Assembly (NCBI RefSeq): GCF_041146795.1
Contig: NC_135170.1
Span: 28,232,533 to 28,296,532, forward strand
Direction: 5' to 3'
Length of the DNA: 64,000 nucleotides
Source of the DNA: Maylandia zebra
Taxonomy: Eukaryota > Chordata > Actinopteri > Cichliformes > Cichlidae
How positions within the stretch are numbered: position 1 is the first letter of the stretch; each line of letters begins with the position of its first letter. Below the pieces are notes generated by a model. It had not been told where the DNA came from and ran no database searches. It worked only from the letters and a program-made list of their open reading frames with translations. The translations under genes and the position numbers were made by a program. Of the stretch, positions 25,101 through 38,597 are shown one piece after another.

Positions 25101-28100
25101 TTTCCTTTGCTTTCCTCTTCTATCCTTCTGCCTTTGCAGCTGATGCTATTCTTTAAGATTGATCTGCACATCTTTGTGTGTTGAATAAATTGTCAAATTT
25201 TCTATCTTAAATATCTTTCTTTCTGCAGTGGATTAAGTTGTTTTTGCACATGAAAGCTGCTGCTGGTTAAATATACTTCTCACTTCCTTTCTCTCCCCAG
25301 GGTGTGCCTATTTGGTGTAGTGGCTCTGGTAATCAGCTGGGTCTCCCTGGGGCTGGAGTTCGCTGTCTCTGCTGTAAGTTTCTGCATCACTGCATGATCC
25401 TGTTGGGAAAACAGTTTTTGTGGGCAGCCTGTGGCTGCAGAGCAGAGTTTTATTTCATTTAACTAGTAGAGTTCATGAGTCAAGATATAAGGAGTAATAC
25501 ACTGAATAGTCATGAAAATAGCAGTGCCTATGAGAAGGACTATGCTACACAGGACCTGTTTATTTCTATTGAAACTGCTTTTACTAAGTTATAACAATTT
25601 ACAGGTGATTTATTTTTCTAGGTACTTATTACAGAAATCCTTAAGACTAATGATATTGATTAAGATGTGTGATTAGAAGCAAAATAACTGGTTATTATGC
25701 ACTATGGGGGTAATATTGCAATTTGTGCTCCCAGAAGCAGAAAGTGGTAAAACTGGCTGCTTCACTCAGGTTAAAAAATAAATCCATATATTTTGTTTAT
25801 ATTGTTTTGTATTACATAATTTAAAGAGGCATTTTAAATGAATTTTCCAGGAGGTTGAAAAATGTTGATGAACATTAATCTTTATTTATGCAAATTAAAT
25901 ATCCCTGTGGAGGATTTCCTCCCCTGCAGATGAATCAAGCTGTTCACACCTAAATGTGCTTATTTTTTATTTATTTAATTTATTTAATTTATTTTGTTTG
26001 ATTGCTCTCAGCAGAGATTGAGGGAGCCAGCGACATGAAGTGTTTATTTTTTGGTTTGTTTATTGTTTTGTTTTTTAAAGCTGCAATCAGTTCATCAAAG
26101 ATGATGATTCATTTGCAATCATGCCTGTGATGGCGTTTGACTGCATTTGAATGCAAATGTCACCAACTGAGTCCTCTTCATTTATAAGTCTAATTTGTGT
26201 TGTTTTTCTAGACCACCAGTGACTTTTGTGCATCTCCTGATACGTATGTCACTGAAGTGACAAAGCAGTATCAAGTCATCAATAAAGGTATGAGCTCCTC
26301 TTATAAAGATCATTATGTGGTAAAGATTCAGTAAGTTCTTCAAAATAACGGAATTTTGAAAGGGCAGAGAACAGGATCTGAATGCTTTGTTGTGCTGCAC
26401 TGAGGTCTCATTGTTCTGAAGGGTCATCCTTGCTCTTCTCCATAGACCATAGCAGGTTCCAAGTACTACTACCACATCTGCATTGGGGGCAGAAGGACAA
26501 TGGGCTGCTTTTTAAAAAACCACTACAGACAGCTCTCAAACTGTCTGATTTTAGTAATTGCCCTATCTGTCTCATGATGGGACACATGTAAGAGGGAAAA
26601 TAGTGCCTTGGATTTGCATGAGGAAGATAAGAACCAAGGAGCACAGTATCCAGGGCGCAGTATATTTCCTGCATCCTCCTTCAGTCCTTGGAAGGGGGGA
26701 AAAAGATAATGTGTCTCTGAAATAAGACCCATAATCACACGTTATAAGCGCCACCAAGGATTTTGGTGCTCCTATTTCTGCTTAAAATCCCTTATTTGAC
26801 ATCAGCTTAACAAAATATATCTTCTTCTAATCTCTTAAACATGGAGATTGCCATGCTTTGGGCAGAAACCAGGACATTAGCTTTAAATGCTCCGTTGTAT
26901 GGTTAATCTGAACAATGAGCACTGGCTCACTATGCACTGAACTGTATAATGCTGCAGCTTTAACGCTTTATTTTACCCTAGGGCTAATTTATGCAGTGTG
27001 GGGGTTTTCAGTTTTGCTTTTTTTCTCTTAAACACATGCTAACTATTTAGCAGAAAAAAGGAACTCACTTATTATTACTGTGATGAGGCAGTAAGTATAT
27101 TGCTATTACAGTATTAACACAAAGTGGGGGGAAAAAACTGCTGTAAGTCCAGACTCTGTTCTTGTGTTTGTCTTTTTCTCCCTTACAGCTTTTGCCTTCA
27201 TGAAATTGGACTAGACAAATCTCTGGATACCACAAAGTGTTATTACAGCACTGGATTTATTGCTTTTCTCCCCTCAGTGGTTGTGGTAGCATCATTTCAA
27301 CAACACTCAATGTTATTTTTCATGCGTGTGCTTTCTCATTGTGTGGTTGTTAGGCATTTTATCAGAGAGAAATTTAGGCTGCATTTTGTTCTGCTGCAGC
27401 CGGTTTTTCTCTATTATTATGATGGTTTGTTTTCAACACAAATGGTGGCAACAGTGACAAAGATGAGCTGCGACTCTGAGCAGGCTTGAACTCCAGAAAC
27501 TCCATAAATGCTCAAAACGGCTACATTTGTGCGTTTGATCCCTCTGTGTTTGGAGGAAGTTGGTTCCTTGTGAACATTTGCTTATTTAGTCTATATGACA
27601 TCTGGTTTTCAACACATCCTTGTGTTTGGGAATACTCACAGTGCAACTCATTCATTTGTTCTGACTACTAAAAATCTAACCTAGTGCAGTGACTGGATGC
27701 CAAAGCTATCTTGATGGCATGGCTCACTGGCTCTAATCATAATACCGAACAATACGTGTTTGTTGTCCTTTCTTTTGAGGGTTCCTCACAGAGTTATGAG
27801 CAAAACAAATTCTTCTACACGGGGAAATGGCATAATACTGTGAAAATTATATAAACCCACTTCCTGTCCGTTATATTTATTTGATCATGAAAGCCATAAC
27901 TGAGTCATCATTTAACTATGTTCTGATACCAAGTGACACAAAAACTGATCCCAACCCCATGATGAGGCATCCGTAGTTCATCCACAGACTTCAGGAAATC
28001 TGCTCCTCCTGATATAAATGTGTGGGTGTAGTTGTGAGAGCTGGACCAACAGAAGCTTGCTGATATGTACTTTTAAATGCCGGAAATTCGCTTCTCATGC

Positions 28101-31100
28101 TCAGCTGTGTGGGAAAAGGCTCCTGACACAGCAGTGAGTTTGGACGTCACTAACACCATGTGTCAGGTTGGTGGTGTTCTTACTGCCTCTATCCGTGGAC
28201 GTTTCTGTATTCCACCGCTTCTGAGTCACGCTCTCACGCAAAAGCATTTCTCATCCACTCCTTCTCAGTTCTGTGATTTTTAACCTAACTGAAGTGGCCG
28301 GTAATAGCAAGCGAAAGTCTGAAAAATTAATTAGTCTTCTTTGGCTCATCGTGTACTGCAAGCAGTTGCAAGTATGGTCATGTTGTAATTTAACAATGAC
28401 TCTAGAGGTGTTGTTTTCCTGAAGCTGTTTGCAGTAAAGGCTTAATCCTAAGTCTCTCTTTGGCTGTGTAGTGCTGATTGTTCAAGTGTTGCTGCGTTAG
28501 GAGAAAAACACATTTCCATTTAACCTCAAAGCTCATGATTAACTTGTTCATAGTTACAGTAGCCATCAGTGTCTTACAAGGCAGCATTCAATAACTCAAA
28601 ACTAGACAGTAACATAGTATATTTTGGCCTTGAATCTTAATGTCTGAACCAGTGACTCTGTGAAGACGAAGCACAGTGATGCAAGAATGAGAAATATAGA
28701 AAAAAGCCATAGCTGTCTTGTCCTGCAGTAGTTATAATCAGTACTTTTTGACAGTATCTCATGTTTTGAAAGTGGTAACTTGTACTGATAATCATGCAGA
28801 GAATCTGATGCCCACTTTTACACAGCCCTCTCTTTTTTCTTTTTCTTTTAGTATTTAACATTGTAGGATCTTTAGGCTTGGTAAAGCCTTGAGGCCATTG
28901 TTGCAAATTGAAATTGCATAAATAAAATTTGATTGTTGAACTCTGGGGTTCACAATAAACATTCAGAAACCTGCTGCATTGCCTGGCTAGTGCTAAAAGG
29001 CCGACACACAAAGTTAGCAGCTGAATACCTCTGTGTACTTAATGTTCCTGGACTCCGACTTGTACTAGTAGTAAGTTGACTTTTTATGTTAGTAATTTGT
29101 TGTTGTTGTTGTTGTATGTTTCCCAATGAAAAAGTAGATTCTCAAACATGGCTATGTTTTTAAGACCGAAGGTCAAATTTGCACAAATAAACTCATGAGT
29201 CAAAAGCTCAGGCTTCATGCTGCTCTAATTGTGCTGTTTCTAGCACTTGTCTATTTTCGGCTTGACGTCAAAGGGGAGGGATATCCTTAACATGGTCATT
29301 GCAAGCAGTCGGCACAAGTTGTGAGCACAGAAGTTTTACAGATCTGTTGTGCAAGAAAGCTAAACACAAAAAACCTTTAAAGGGGCAGGAGCTTTAATAA
29401 CTACTTTCACACAATGGATGAACTGAGATAACGCACTAAGGCCCAGTATTGCATAAATGCACATTTGTTTTTGAACTGTAAATCATGCAGAGCTATATTA
29501 CTAGACTACAAGAATAATATATGGTCCTTGACATTAGCTTACTAGTTCCCCTTTAAGGTCAGCTTATTGTGATGTGCAAGACATTTGGACCATGTTACAA
29601 AATCTGACAGTGATATAGCAGTTTTTTAGCTGCTGCTAGAGGATTAATCAGCTACAAATCTATTTGATGGTAGGGTTTTTTTTAAGCGTCTTAATTTGTC
29701 TCAACCTATGAAAGCAAGGATTTCCTTTCATAGGTTATGTGCAGGTTGTTTGTGAATATATTTTGCTCTAATTTTTAGTGCATTTTGAGTTAAGTGGAAT
29801 GTGTTGTCATATCTGTTTTTATAAAAAAGTGTTTATCAAACAGTGAAGCTAACGGTGCCTGTAATTAATTACGTTGCAGGCTAGATATTCATTGTATAAA
29901 AGACAAAGAAGAATAATGAATATAACAGTAATGCAATCAGGATAAAAAGAATAATATTAATACATAATAAGCAACATGCATGTCTGTTTTCATACATGAG
30001 CAAACTGAACAAGTGCACATGAAAGATTCCTGGTTCAAACGCATATCCCTGGAACAGTTGCGTCAGGAAGGGCATCTGGCCTTAAGGGAGCAGCTGAAAA
30101 AGCTGCCACATTTGCCATATGATAAGCTAACAAATGTTGTTAACCTCTTTGCAGTTGAATAGAACAAACATCCTGAGGAAACTTAAAAGTTCACATATTT
30201 GGCAGTTAAAACCGCTTTCAAGTTATGTCGTCATAAAGACTAGCCGCAGCCCTACATGTAACTTCTTGTGCCTCTGCCAACATGTTCATATGTGTTCTGT
30301 TTTTTCTTGCAGAAACCCTTCAGTACTACCTTAGTTGCAGTTTGGAGCAGAGCAATCCCTTCCAGCAGGTTTGTTACATGTGTTATTAGATCCATCTTTG
30401 TGCATGTTAAACCAAACCATTTCAGGCTCATAATGCTAAAATCTCAACAGACATATTTTCTGCATGATGTATGACCTTGTTATTAGGAGGAATGCAAGTA
30501 GGCACCATGGGCCACTCGCACTGCCTCAAAGCAATTTTTTTCCATGTATTCCATTCCAATACAATACATTTCATTATGCCAGCAGGAAAGCTGATGCAGA
30601 GCAGCACTTCCTGTACGTCCATGGTGATAGTGTGGGGCTGCTTCAAAGGGTGTTGGGCATGAGAGATGTTGTACAGAAGTTACAGTTACTGTGAAACTGC
30701 GGTTTTCTTTAATGGAGTCCCTACATTTAATTTCTCAAGCTCCATGAATAAATTAGAAGTTTTGAGTGCAGCTAAAGCTAGGCATCTATTGTTAGTCCTT
30801 GTGTATAGAGAACGAAGCGCTATATATACATTATATAAGCCTTGAAGCTCTATAAACTCAGCGTGATTTCACAAGACATCAGCTTGACTACAAAAGGAGA
30901 CAGCCACTGAAAGCCTCTGGCACTGATTTAAAAAATGGAAATACTTTTGAAATATGCTGGACTGCTACAATATTCAGTCTTTTTTTCTTTTCAGAGGCTT
31001 TCCGGGAGCCACAAAGCATTAGTGGAAATGCAGGATGATGTGTTTGAACTGCTTCGATCTGCCACCAGAGAGTATATACAAACCAAGGTATGTTTCCTAC

Positions 31101-34100
31101 ACCAATAAATTACCCTTTACTTGTAGTCCCACATTACATGGTATCTCTAACGGTTTGTGATGACACAACATACAAGTGAATGGGGCCTGTGCGGCCTGCA
31201 GAGAAGTGAAGTGCACCTGTCCACATAAAGGCCTGCTGACAGCCCACCTGGGACCTGCATTATGTGCATTAGGCTTTCACTGGCCCTTGTCAATACAACA
31301 CTATGCTATTGTCCAGGGATGGTCCTTACTCTGTGTTGACAGAGGCCTAAAGGAGAGCTGACATAGGGAACAGAGGGAGGCATATTTCACTTCACATACC
31401 CACACAGTGAAATTTGCTGAGGTGACGGAAACACTTGTTTTTTTTTATCTGGCAATCAGACATTTTCTGCCAGATCTTAAAAAAAAAAAAAAAAAAAAGA
31501 ACTAGAGGGAAAAAGGGAACTGTCCATTAAAATGTATCATACATTATAATCTGCTTTTTCAGCTCTGGCTCCTTTGTACTGCTGTATAGTGAAGCGAGAC
31601 AAATCCCTCATAAATGTGCATTGAATAATCACATTATCTCATTCTCCATTGTCAAGTGTTTAAACTATTAACAGACAGGATGAGGAAACTTACTGTGTAG
31701 TGTGTTTTCAGGTAAACAATGAGAACTGCTCTGATTTTTACTTTGTTCCACTTTTTTTTTTGTTTTCTTTTTGTGGTTTCAAGCCATTGAGCCATTTTTC
31801 AACAGTGCACATTTTGAGTTTCCCATCGCTAATTTACAGGGACGCTTGGAAGAGATCCAGAGGATACTGAACACCACAGAGATCAGCCTACATCAGCTCA
31901 CTGCATTGGTGGACTGTCGCAGCCTGCACATGGTGAGTAGAAGAGTTACAAACTGAGACACTGTTAACTGTGGGGTTGCTCGTTGTCTGATTGAAAAAGG
32001 GCCAGCGGACTTGATTTGTACTGACATCCTTGTAGTGCAGCTTAGTTGTATAAAGCAGCCCGTCTTTTATGCCTGTGCAGTTGACTACACCTGCCATCAT
32101 AAATAATGTTTCCTTTCCTGTATGCAAGTTCTTGTCCAACTGATGCTGGCTGTGTACCATTTATGAAGCTGGCTGAATGACAAGTACTCTGTGCTTTGGA
32201 AGATTGTCCCTCAGTGGCTTCCAAATTCCAAGTGCACATGTGCAAGTGAAGCACTTTTCTCGGTGCTATCTGCTCTCGTCTCTCTCAAAGAGTTCCTTGG
32301 CTAGCAACACAATTATTTTATGTAAAGAGAGAGACTTTAGCAGAATACAATTTTTTTTTTTTTCCTGCAGTGCATATAGTCAAAAATTTTCAGTCACGAT
32401 GAAAAGATGAAAACCTACTCTGCTCCTCTCTAGTTTGCCAACTGTGATCTCATTTGTTTGACCTAGTTTAAACAAGAAGTCAAAGCAGATGCATGTTAAA
32501 GACCCCTTTTTAACTTCTTCCCTTCTATTTTGCCCTTTTCCCCTTATGTTTATCAAAAAATAAATAAACAAAACAGTTTGAACCTATTTAAATCTTCCAA
32601 AAACTAAAATGAACACCTGTGCTTGTTACAGGACTACGTCCAGGCCATGACGGGACTTTGTTATGATGGACTTGAGGGTCTCATCTACCTCGTGCTCTTC
32701 TCCTTCGTCACTGCTCTCATGTTCAGCTCCATTGTGTGCAGTGTGCCGCACACCTGGAGAGGCAAGCGGTACGACTTTCATTGACCTCATACAGTTTGCA
32801 CAGTCCTCATCAGAAAGACCTTGTAAAGTGGTGCAAAAGCTTTTAAGCTAGGTTTATATTGAGGACTTTATATACAGTGAGAAATAATTCAAGAGGAAAA
32901 GCCCATTAATTAATCATGAATTTGTTGCATGTCTTTGTAGCCACTTGTTTTTACATTACAAAGAAATTACATGGGCAGAGAAACATGATTGTTTTTCTGT
33001 AAGACTTGCGTTTGTCTGTGCTTGAAAGACTGGTTTTTGTTCACTGCTGGGACAGGTCCAGGAGGCTCTAGCTGCATCCTCAAATAGATTACTTCCTGTT
33101 AAACCCCCATCAAATGTGCTATCTCACTACGTTTTTTGGTCTTTTGCAGGGGTGGGGTGAAATCATTCTGATTTCTCTCTTATTAACAGCAGATATGGTT
33201 TGCTAACAGGAATGTGGTTTCTCAGGCTCAGCTCAGCTGCTCCATATAATTAACTTACCATTGGGGGGGCATGTTCATCAGTTTGATCTCAGCTAGAGCT
33301 TCCTGTTATAAAGCAAGGGATTACATGCTACCAGTCTGTTTTTCTCAGTTTCCCTGCCAAGCTTGTTTTATTTTATTGCTGTAATAATGCAGCTAATTAC
33401 TTAACAGCTTGAAATGGCAGGTCATTATCAAGATGTGCTTTTAGTATCGAAGTTTAGCATTTCCAGTGCATTAGTGTTGTCAGTAAGTTATTAGCACAGT
33501 TTTCCTGACCATGTAGAATCAAGTGATTGTATTGTGAAGTGCTCTGAATGAGATTCCATGATGTCATGGATTAAAAATGCATGAAATCAGCCTGTGGGAA
33601 CACTAGAGGGAGACAGGCTCCATGTTGCCAGCGTTATTGTTGCTCTGTTTTGACAGGCCATGTTTAATCAGTTAATGTTATCTCATACACTACTGAGCTT
33701 CCATGTTTGAAAAGAACCAAATAGAATCCCATTGTTCTTGCAGAAGTAATTTTTTTTTCTTGGTCTGTTAAAAATCACATGCAAAAGTAGGGCTCTTTGA
33801 AGGAGCAGGGCCAATTAATTGAGTCATCTTCTTTGCTTCAAAAAGCAGAGACCTTATCTTATTGTCTCCTCCCGAAGCAGAGATGAAATTGAATCAGAAT
33901 GTGACTCAGACTAATGAAAAACGTGACCACGTGGCGTCTTTATGTTCTTTTGTTATCAGTGAGATGGGACACGGGGTCCCCCTGGTGGTGGTTTTATATT
34001 GTTGTGTGGTGTTTTGCAGGAGCGAGGAGGACAGTGAGGACGAGTCTCTGAGCCATGGAGGGAGGCAGAACCATGATAATTTGTACCGGGTTCACATGCC

Positions 34101-37100
34101 GAGCCTGTACAGCTGTGGTAGCAGCTATGGTAGCGAGACCTCCATCCCTGCTGCAGCCCACACCGTCAGCAACGCACCCGTCACAGAGTACATGTAAGAC
34201 ATTACTGTTGAAATTTAAAGGGAAAACCACATTAAAGGCAAGAGGGGTGGATGATATATTTTTACAAGACAGCCCAGATTATGCACAGTGAGGCTGACAT
34301 TAGATTCCTTGTGTATTCAGGAGCAAATTTATCTGTCCCCAGACAGAGCTCTACTCCTATAGCAAGCCATGTTATGTGCAGCAGATGCAGCTGGTGTTCT
34401 CCAGCTGTGATGCCTGTGAAAATCAAAGCCGTCTGCCTCCTGAATAATGCACACATTTTGGGAAACTTGAGGAGGGAATGATGATTTTTATCGCTATAAT
34501 TTACTTGGAGATTTTCATGCTTATAGTGTATGGTTTCAAATCTACAAATCTGTTTGTGAGTACTGACACTGTAGTTGTGTGGTCACTGAGTTTGATCCAA
34601 TCGTGTTTTTTCCCCTTCAGGGCTCAGAATGCCAACTTCCCTAATTCTCGCTGTGAAAACACACCACTGATAGGACGAGAGTCTCCTCCACCTTCGGTAA
34701 GTGTTGTTTTTCCTGTCAAAGCACCTCATAAAAGTATTCAGTCTGCACCTTTACACCAGAGGAAAAACTGAAGAACTAAACTAGAAACTGTTAACTTTAT
34801 TTTTAAGAGACATGTTGAATGAAGCTAACTAGACAGGTGGTGTCTATATACTGCCGTGTGACTTTGATGCTTCCTTGGAGTTTAATTAATTAATGGTAAG
34901 CGGACATAAAAAGGTGGAAGGAGAGACAGAGAACTTCAGAGCATCTGTCTCCACTGCACATGATGCACTGACTGTTTGATGGATGTTTATCTTTGCTTAA
35001 CGGCATTGGCACCATGAAACTATCGGGAGATTGTTCGCTTTCTCTGCTTAACTCGCTTTCCTTTCTCGTTATCACCCCCTGCCTCTGCTCTTAGGTTGTT
35101 TACACACATTTTTCTTTTAATGTATTTGAACAGAGAACCTATTCAAATTTCTTGTTATAAGAAAAAGTACCCATATCTTTAGTTTTACTACATAAAAGCT
35201 CTAATCACTTCTTTGTTTTGTGAATCGTTGAAGAAGCTGTGGTTTCCGTGTTAGTCGTGGAAAACCCCAGTAAATTCACCAGAACCCGCCAGATTTAGTT
35301 CCTGACTTCCTTAAAAGATTTTTGGAAACTTTATGCTGTGACAGTTGCCGTGCCAAAAAACAAAAGCTCATTTGTTAGTATAAGCCTTATAGAGATGAGT
35401 CTCTGGGAACTGTTTTGTTTTTTTGATTTGGGTTTTTGTTTTTTTTTGTTTTTGTTTTTTTAAGGATCCACCCTTCTGAGTCTTAATCAGTCTCTCCCAG
35501 CTTTAGCAGTGCTGTGCTGTACTTGATCTTGTTAAAAGAAGGGGCGACAGAACTCTTGCTTTCTCCTTCTTGAAGCTCCAGCTTTCTCCCACAATTTAAA
35601 AATCCAAAAGGTGACTTAATAGGGAACTTTAAATTTCCCACAGATGTGGATGTGTGCATGAATGTTTCTCTGCCTCTCTGAAGTTTCGAACCCGTCCAGG
35701 GTATAGTTTCTTCATAACCCTTAAAAGAAAAGCTACCACAGCTAATGGAAGTGCCATGCTGTCACCAGTGTTTTCTGTGTGTCACTTGAACAGTTACAGA
35801 GAGGAGAAAAATCCTGCATACTGTCCATAGTGCGTTGCTTTTATTGGTGATCAGAAGTTCATTGAGTAAACATAATGTAAACAAATGGCATAACACAATG
35901 CTATAAATCCCTGTGCATGTGTTTTGATGCCGAAGAGTTATTAAAATGGTGTTGGTTTGTATCACGAGGCAACCTCGTCTTTCCCTTCTGCGTATACCTG
36001 GCCTGAACATCACCAGATTTCCTGCTCTCCCCGGTGTCTGTGTGTCTGTCTGGACCTCGACACTGCTTTGTGTATCTTCTCTATATACTCTCTTCTTGTC
36101 GTTTTTGTTTTTGCTTCTGCGGATCCATACAGTTGTATTTGACTGCTGCGGACAGTAACAGCGGTCACTGCTGGCAGTTAAAGCCTTCGGAGAGTTCAAG
36201 ATCGTTTTGGTAACCTCATCTGCTATGCTAACAGGTACTAAACATGCCCGCTTCCTCCCCCTGCTGGCCTGTTCCTCCCCTGTACCACTTCCCAAGCTCC
36301 CAGCTCTACTCACCCTTTATTTAGGACCCACCAGATCTAATGGACCCCTCACCCTCACTCCCCCTCTCTCCCGACTCTTGCTAAATGTCCTACCTGGTGT
36401 CTCACCTGATGTTTGTTTCCTGTGGCCCCAGGCTGCATGTCCATTTACCCCCTGCAACTCTGATATATTGGGAGGAAGCTGTAACTCTGCCTTAAGGCAC
36501 ACCATGATCTATGAGTCAACAACAGTCAACATTAAATTAAAAGTCCATTAAACCATTTCAGTGATAATGTGGATGTGCTTTGTCTTGATTCTTGGCTTCG
36601 AGGGTGATCTCATGGGAGTTACAAGTAGACATTTTAAAGTATTTTAGGATTGTTTACTGGCGTGTAAAGCAGGGACATATCACTTAAAGGTACTGACTTT
36701 GGTATGACCTTTAGTGTCTTTCTATTTTCTAATATTTTCCTCACTGACACTACATTTGATGATAAAAACAAATTCATCCATCATTTCTTTACATTCTCAA
36801 GCACCACCATTATCACTACAGTGGTTACTGAGTATGTAAACGAATAGTTAACACCTGTGCTTGTTAGTCTCTGTAAGTATTTATGACAATGTGGATGAGA
36901 AAGTAATGACGGTGTTCTGAACTGAATCCAGCATTGCCTGAATTCTTGCATTGAGAAGAAATGCATCGTGGGGGAAAAATATGAAAATACTGATATTTGT
37001 TTTTAATTTATTTATTTTTATTTTGTTTCTGGACTCGAAACATTGAGACAAACTAGTAAGAAAAATGCAGGGTGCTGACAATGTTTACAGACAGTTCAGC

Positions 37101-38597
37101 CTTAATAACTTTCCCCAGCCTAGAAGATTTTAAACTGTTCAGTAAAACTGGAAAGATTAAATTACATTTCATAACTTATTTTTAGAATTCTAATCCTTTT
37201 TGCAAAAAAATAAAACAAAAAAACAATGAAATTGTAAACTTAACCTAAATTATTATTGCCATGGTGATTGACACTGTTCCCTAACAGCAAGAAGGTCCTG
37301 GGTTTGAATCCCACCATCTGACCTGTCCAGAGTGTATCCTGCCTTTAGCCCTGTTGTAGCTGGGATAGGCTCCATCCCCACCAGCCCCCTGAATTGGATA
37401 AGTGGAAGAGAATGGATGGACAGACAATTACAGCCATAGATTGCGTATAAAACCTGCAGATAGCTTTAAAGTCTTAAAAGTGAGCCCAGTGCACAAGTGT
37501 TTAAACCCCGCATTCTTTCTAATAGCCAGAAGGGGGCAGTTACTTTACCCGAAAAAAGTCTGGAGCCGAGAGCAAATGTCGGAGTCCAGCAGTATAGAAG
37601 TCCTTGGTAAAACTGACCTCGTCTCCTTTTTGATCTGTGACTCATATCCTGATGAATTAATTATCTCAGACACTTTTTAAGTCTTACGTTGTGTAAATTA
37701 TAATCACCATTATAGGCAAAAGAAAGAATCCAGCATTGCATGTTTCAGGGCGTGGCTACCTATTAATTAATAAATCACTGCTGCATGGGGGTGTAAGGTG
37801 TGGTATCTATCAGTTACACAGTCACATCTGTCCCTTTTATCACATCTAGTTTAAAAAAAGAACAGTGAAAATGCTCAGCTAAGCTTTATAGCAGGACTTA
37901 AATAACTGATGGCACATCAGTAACGGCACAGCGGCTTTGTCCCTCTTTAACATATAGCCTACGGTTACAGCCCTTCTAATCTTGAATATTTTACTTAAAC
38001 GTGCATGGTAAGTGTTGATGTTTCAGCCCATATTGTTGGAAATACTTGGCTTTCATATCAGCAGGCTGTCTGGACGGCTCTGAGGGTTGATCTCAAAATC
38101 TGACAAAGTGCCAACCAAGTGTTTCGACAGGAGTGTGAAATGCAGCCTTTGTGTTTGCATCACCTGTATTCAAAGAACGCATGGCTGTATCCTAAATCTA
38201 TATGAATGTTTGGCCCTGCAAGCGAGCACGAAGTCTGGCAGGATAAGAGGGTCAAAATGATCCTAAATTGCGTCCAGCTCTTTCTAGTCTGATGTCTGTG
38301 TACTCTGTAGCTGTTGTACATGTATGTATTTTGTATGTCTGTTTGTTTTTCTGCTGCTGCTTACCTTTTCTTTTTATTTATTTCTTTTTTTTGTAAGAGT
38401 AAAAATCAGCCTTTTGAATCCTACACAGAATGTGGTTTCAAGTATTTTTGAGGAGTGGTACCTGGAAAAAAGTGAAACCATGATGTGAATTGTCTTTTTC
38501 TTTTTTTCTTTGTTTTTCTTCACAGTACACCTCCAGCATGCGGGCAAAGTACCTCGCCAACAGTCAACCAGATCCCAACAACACTCCAGCGCATTAG
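16105..38597 (+). CDS. ttyh3: Tweety family member 3, complete, 14 coding exons
   Basis: Exons: 16105-16230, 18834-19003, 21579-21690, 21844-22064, 24598-24693, 25301-25373, 26212-26287, 30313-30368, 30995-31087, 31840-31932, 32632-32768, 34020-34193, 34621-34696, 38526-38597. They total 1575 nt (524 residues; human TTYH3 is about 523), with all phases matching. The protein opens MAAVVSYTPPWWV, with a conserved extracellular N-terminus. It has five predicted membrane segments, at about residues 44-71, 84-105, 211-234, 243-264 and 385-408. N-glycosylation sequons include NRT, NQT, NIS and NTT. Near the C-terminus, LYRVHMPSLYSCGSSYGSE is strongly conserved, and residues 499-502 form a PPSY motif of the PPxY type that binds Nedd4-like ligases. 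Tweety proteins sit in the plasma membrane. They were described as large-conductance or volume-regulated anion channels, and newer structures question the pore. Confidence 0.97.
17930..18080. other. Candidate conserved noncoding stretch in ttyh3 intron 1
   Basis: The interval contains several homeodomain-type cores (AATTA, TAATTATTG) and a mixed, non-repetitive base composition unlike the flanking A/T-rich DNA. Conservation is only suspected from its look; no alignment was available. Confidence 0.2.
22800..24200 (-). mobile_element. Degraded non-LTR retrotransposon (LINE), antisense in ttyh3 intron 4
   Basis: On the minus strand, conceptual pieces appear in LINE order. An endonuclease piece near 23690-23800 carries LGNFNANMGND and NGLPTVN. 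A reverse-transcriptase N-terminal piece near 23135-23200 carries VNEVCPAFLKTLDIMGLS. A C-terminal piece near 22970-23050 carries WLSLRDKASS and LRVEPLLL. These match the abundant teleost APE-type LINE family (L2/Rex-like; clade not resolved). Most of the RT domain between the last two pieces is deleted, and many stops interrupt the frames. It is inverted relative to ttyh3. The outer borders are approximate. Confidence 0.75.
29703..29736. repeat. 12-bp inverted repeat (hairpin) in ttyh3 intron 7
   Basis: AACCTATGAAAG (29703-29714) is the reverse complement of 29725-29736, with a 10-nt loop. It lies in the 4 kb intron between exons at 26212-26287 and 30313-30368. Confidence 0.65.
31479..31498 (+). 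repeat. Poly-A tract in ttyh3 intron 9
   Basis: About twenty consecutive A lie between exons 9 and 10. It may be the tail of a retroposed fragment, but no body is recognisable upstream. Confidence 0.8.
34697..38525 (+). other. ttyh3: ttyh3 last intron (intron 13)
   Basis: This 3.8 kb intron separates the exon ending ...ESPPPS from the last coding exon, which begins YTSSM. It contains T-rich low complexity near 35400-35460 and a SINE remnant at 37258-37425. The longest open frame of the window (183 codons, minus strand, 35762-36313) also lies here; I could not relate it to any family. Confidence 0.8.
37258..37425 (+). repeat. tRNA-derived SINE, internally deleted
   Basis: It contains CAGCAAGAAGGTCCTGGGTT followed by TGAATCCCACC, which includes a B-box-like GGTTTGAATCC. 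Next come CTGTCCAGAGTGTATCCTGC and GCTGGGATAGGCTCC, ending GGATAAGTGGAAGAGAATGG. This is the common teleost SINE layout with the middle, between the B box and the 3' part, missing. Confidence 0.75.

Noticed and set aside
27124..27489. 121-codon open frame in ttyh3 intron 7
   Set aside because: It is Cys/Phe/Leu-rich with no recognisable domain and no sign of splice or promoter signals. It is most likely a chance frame.
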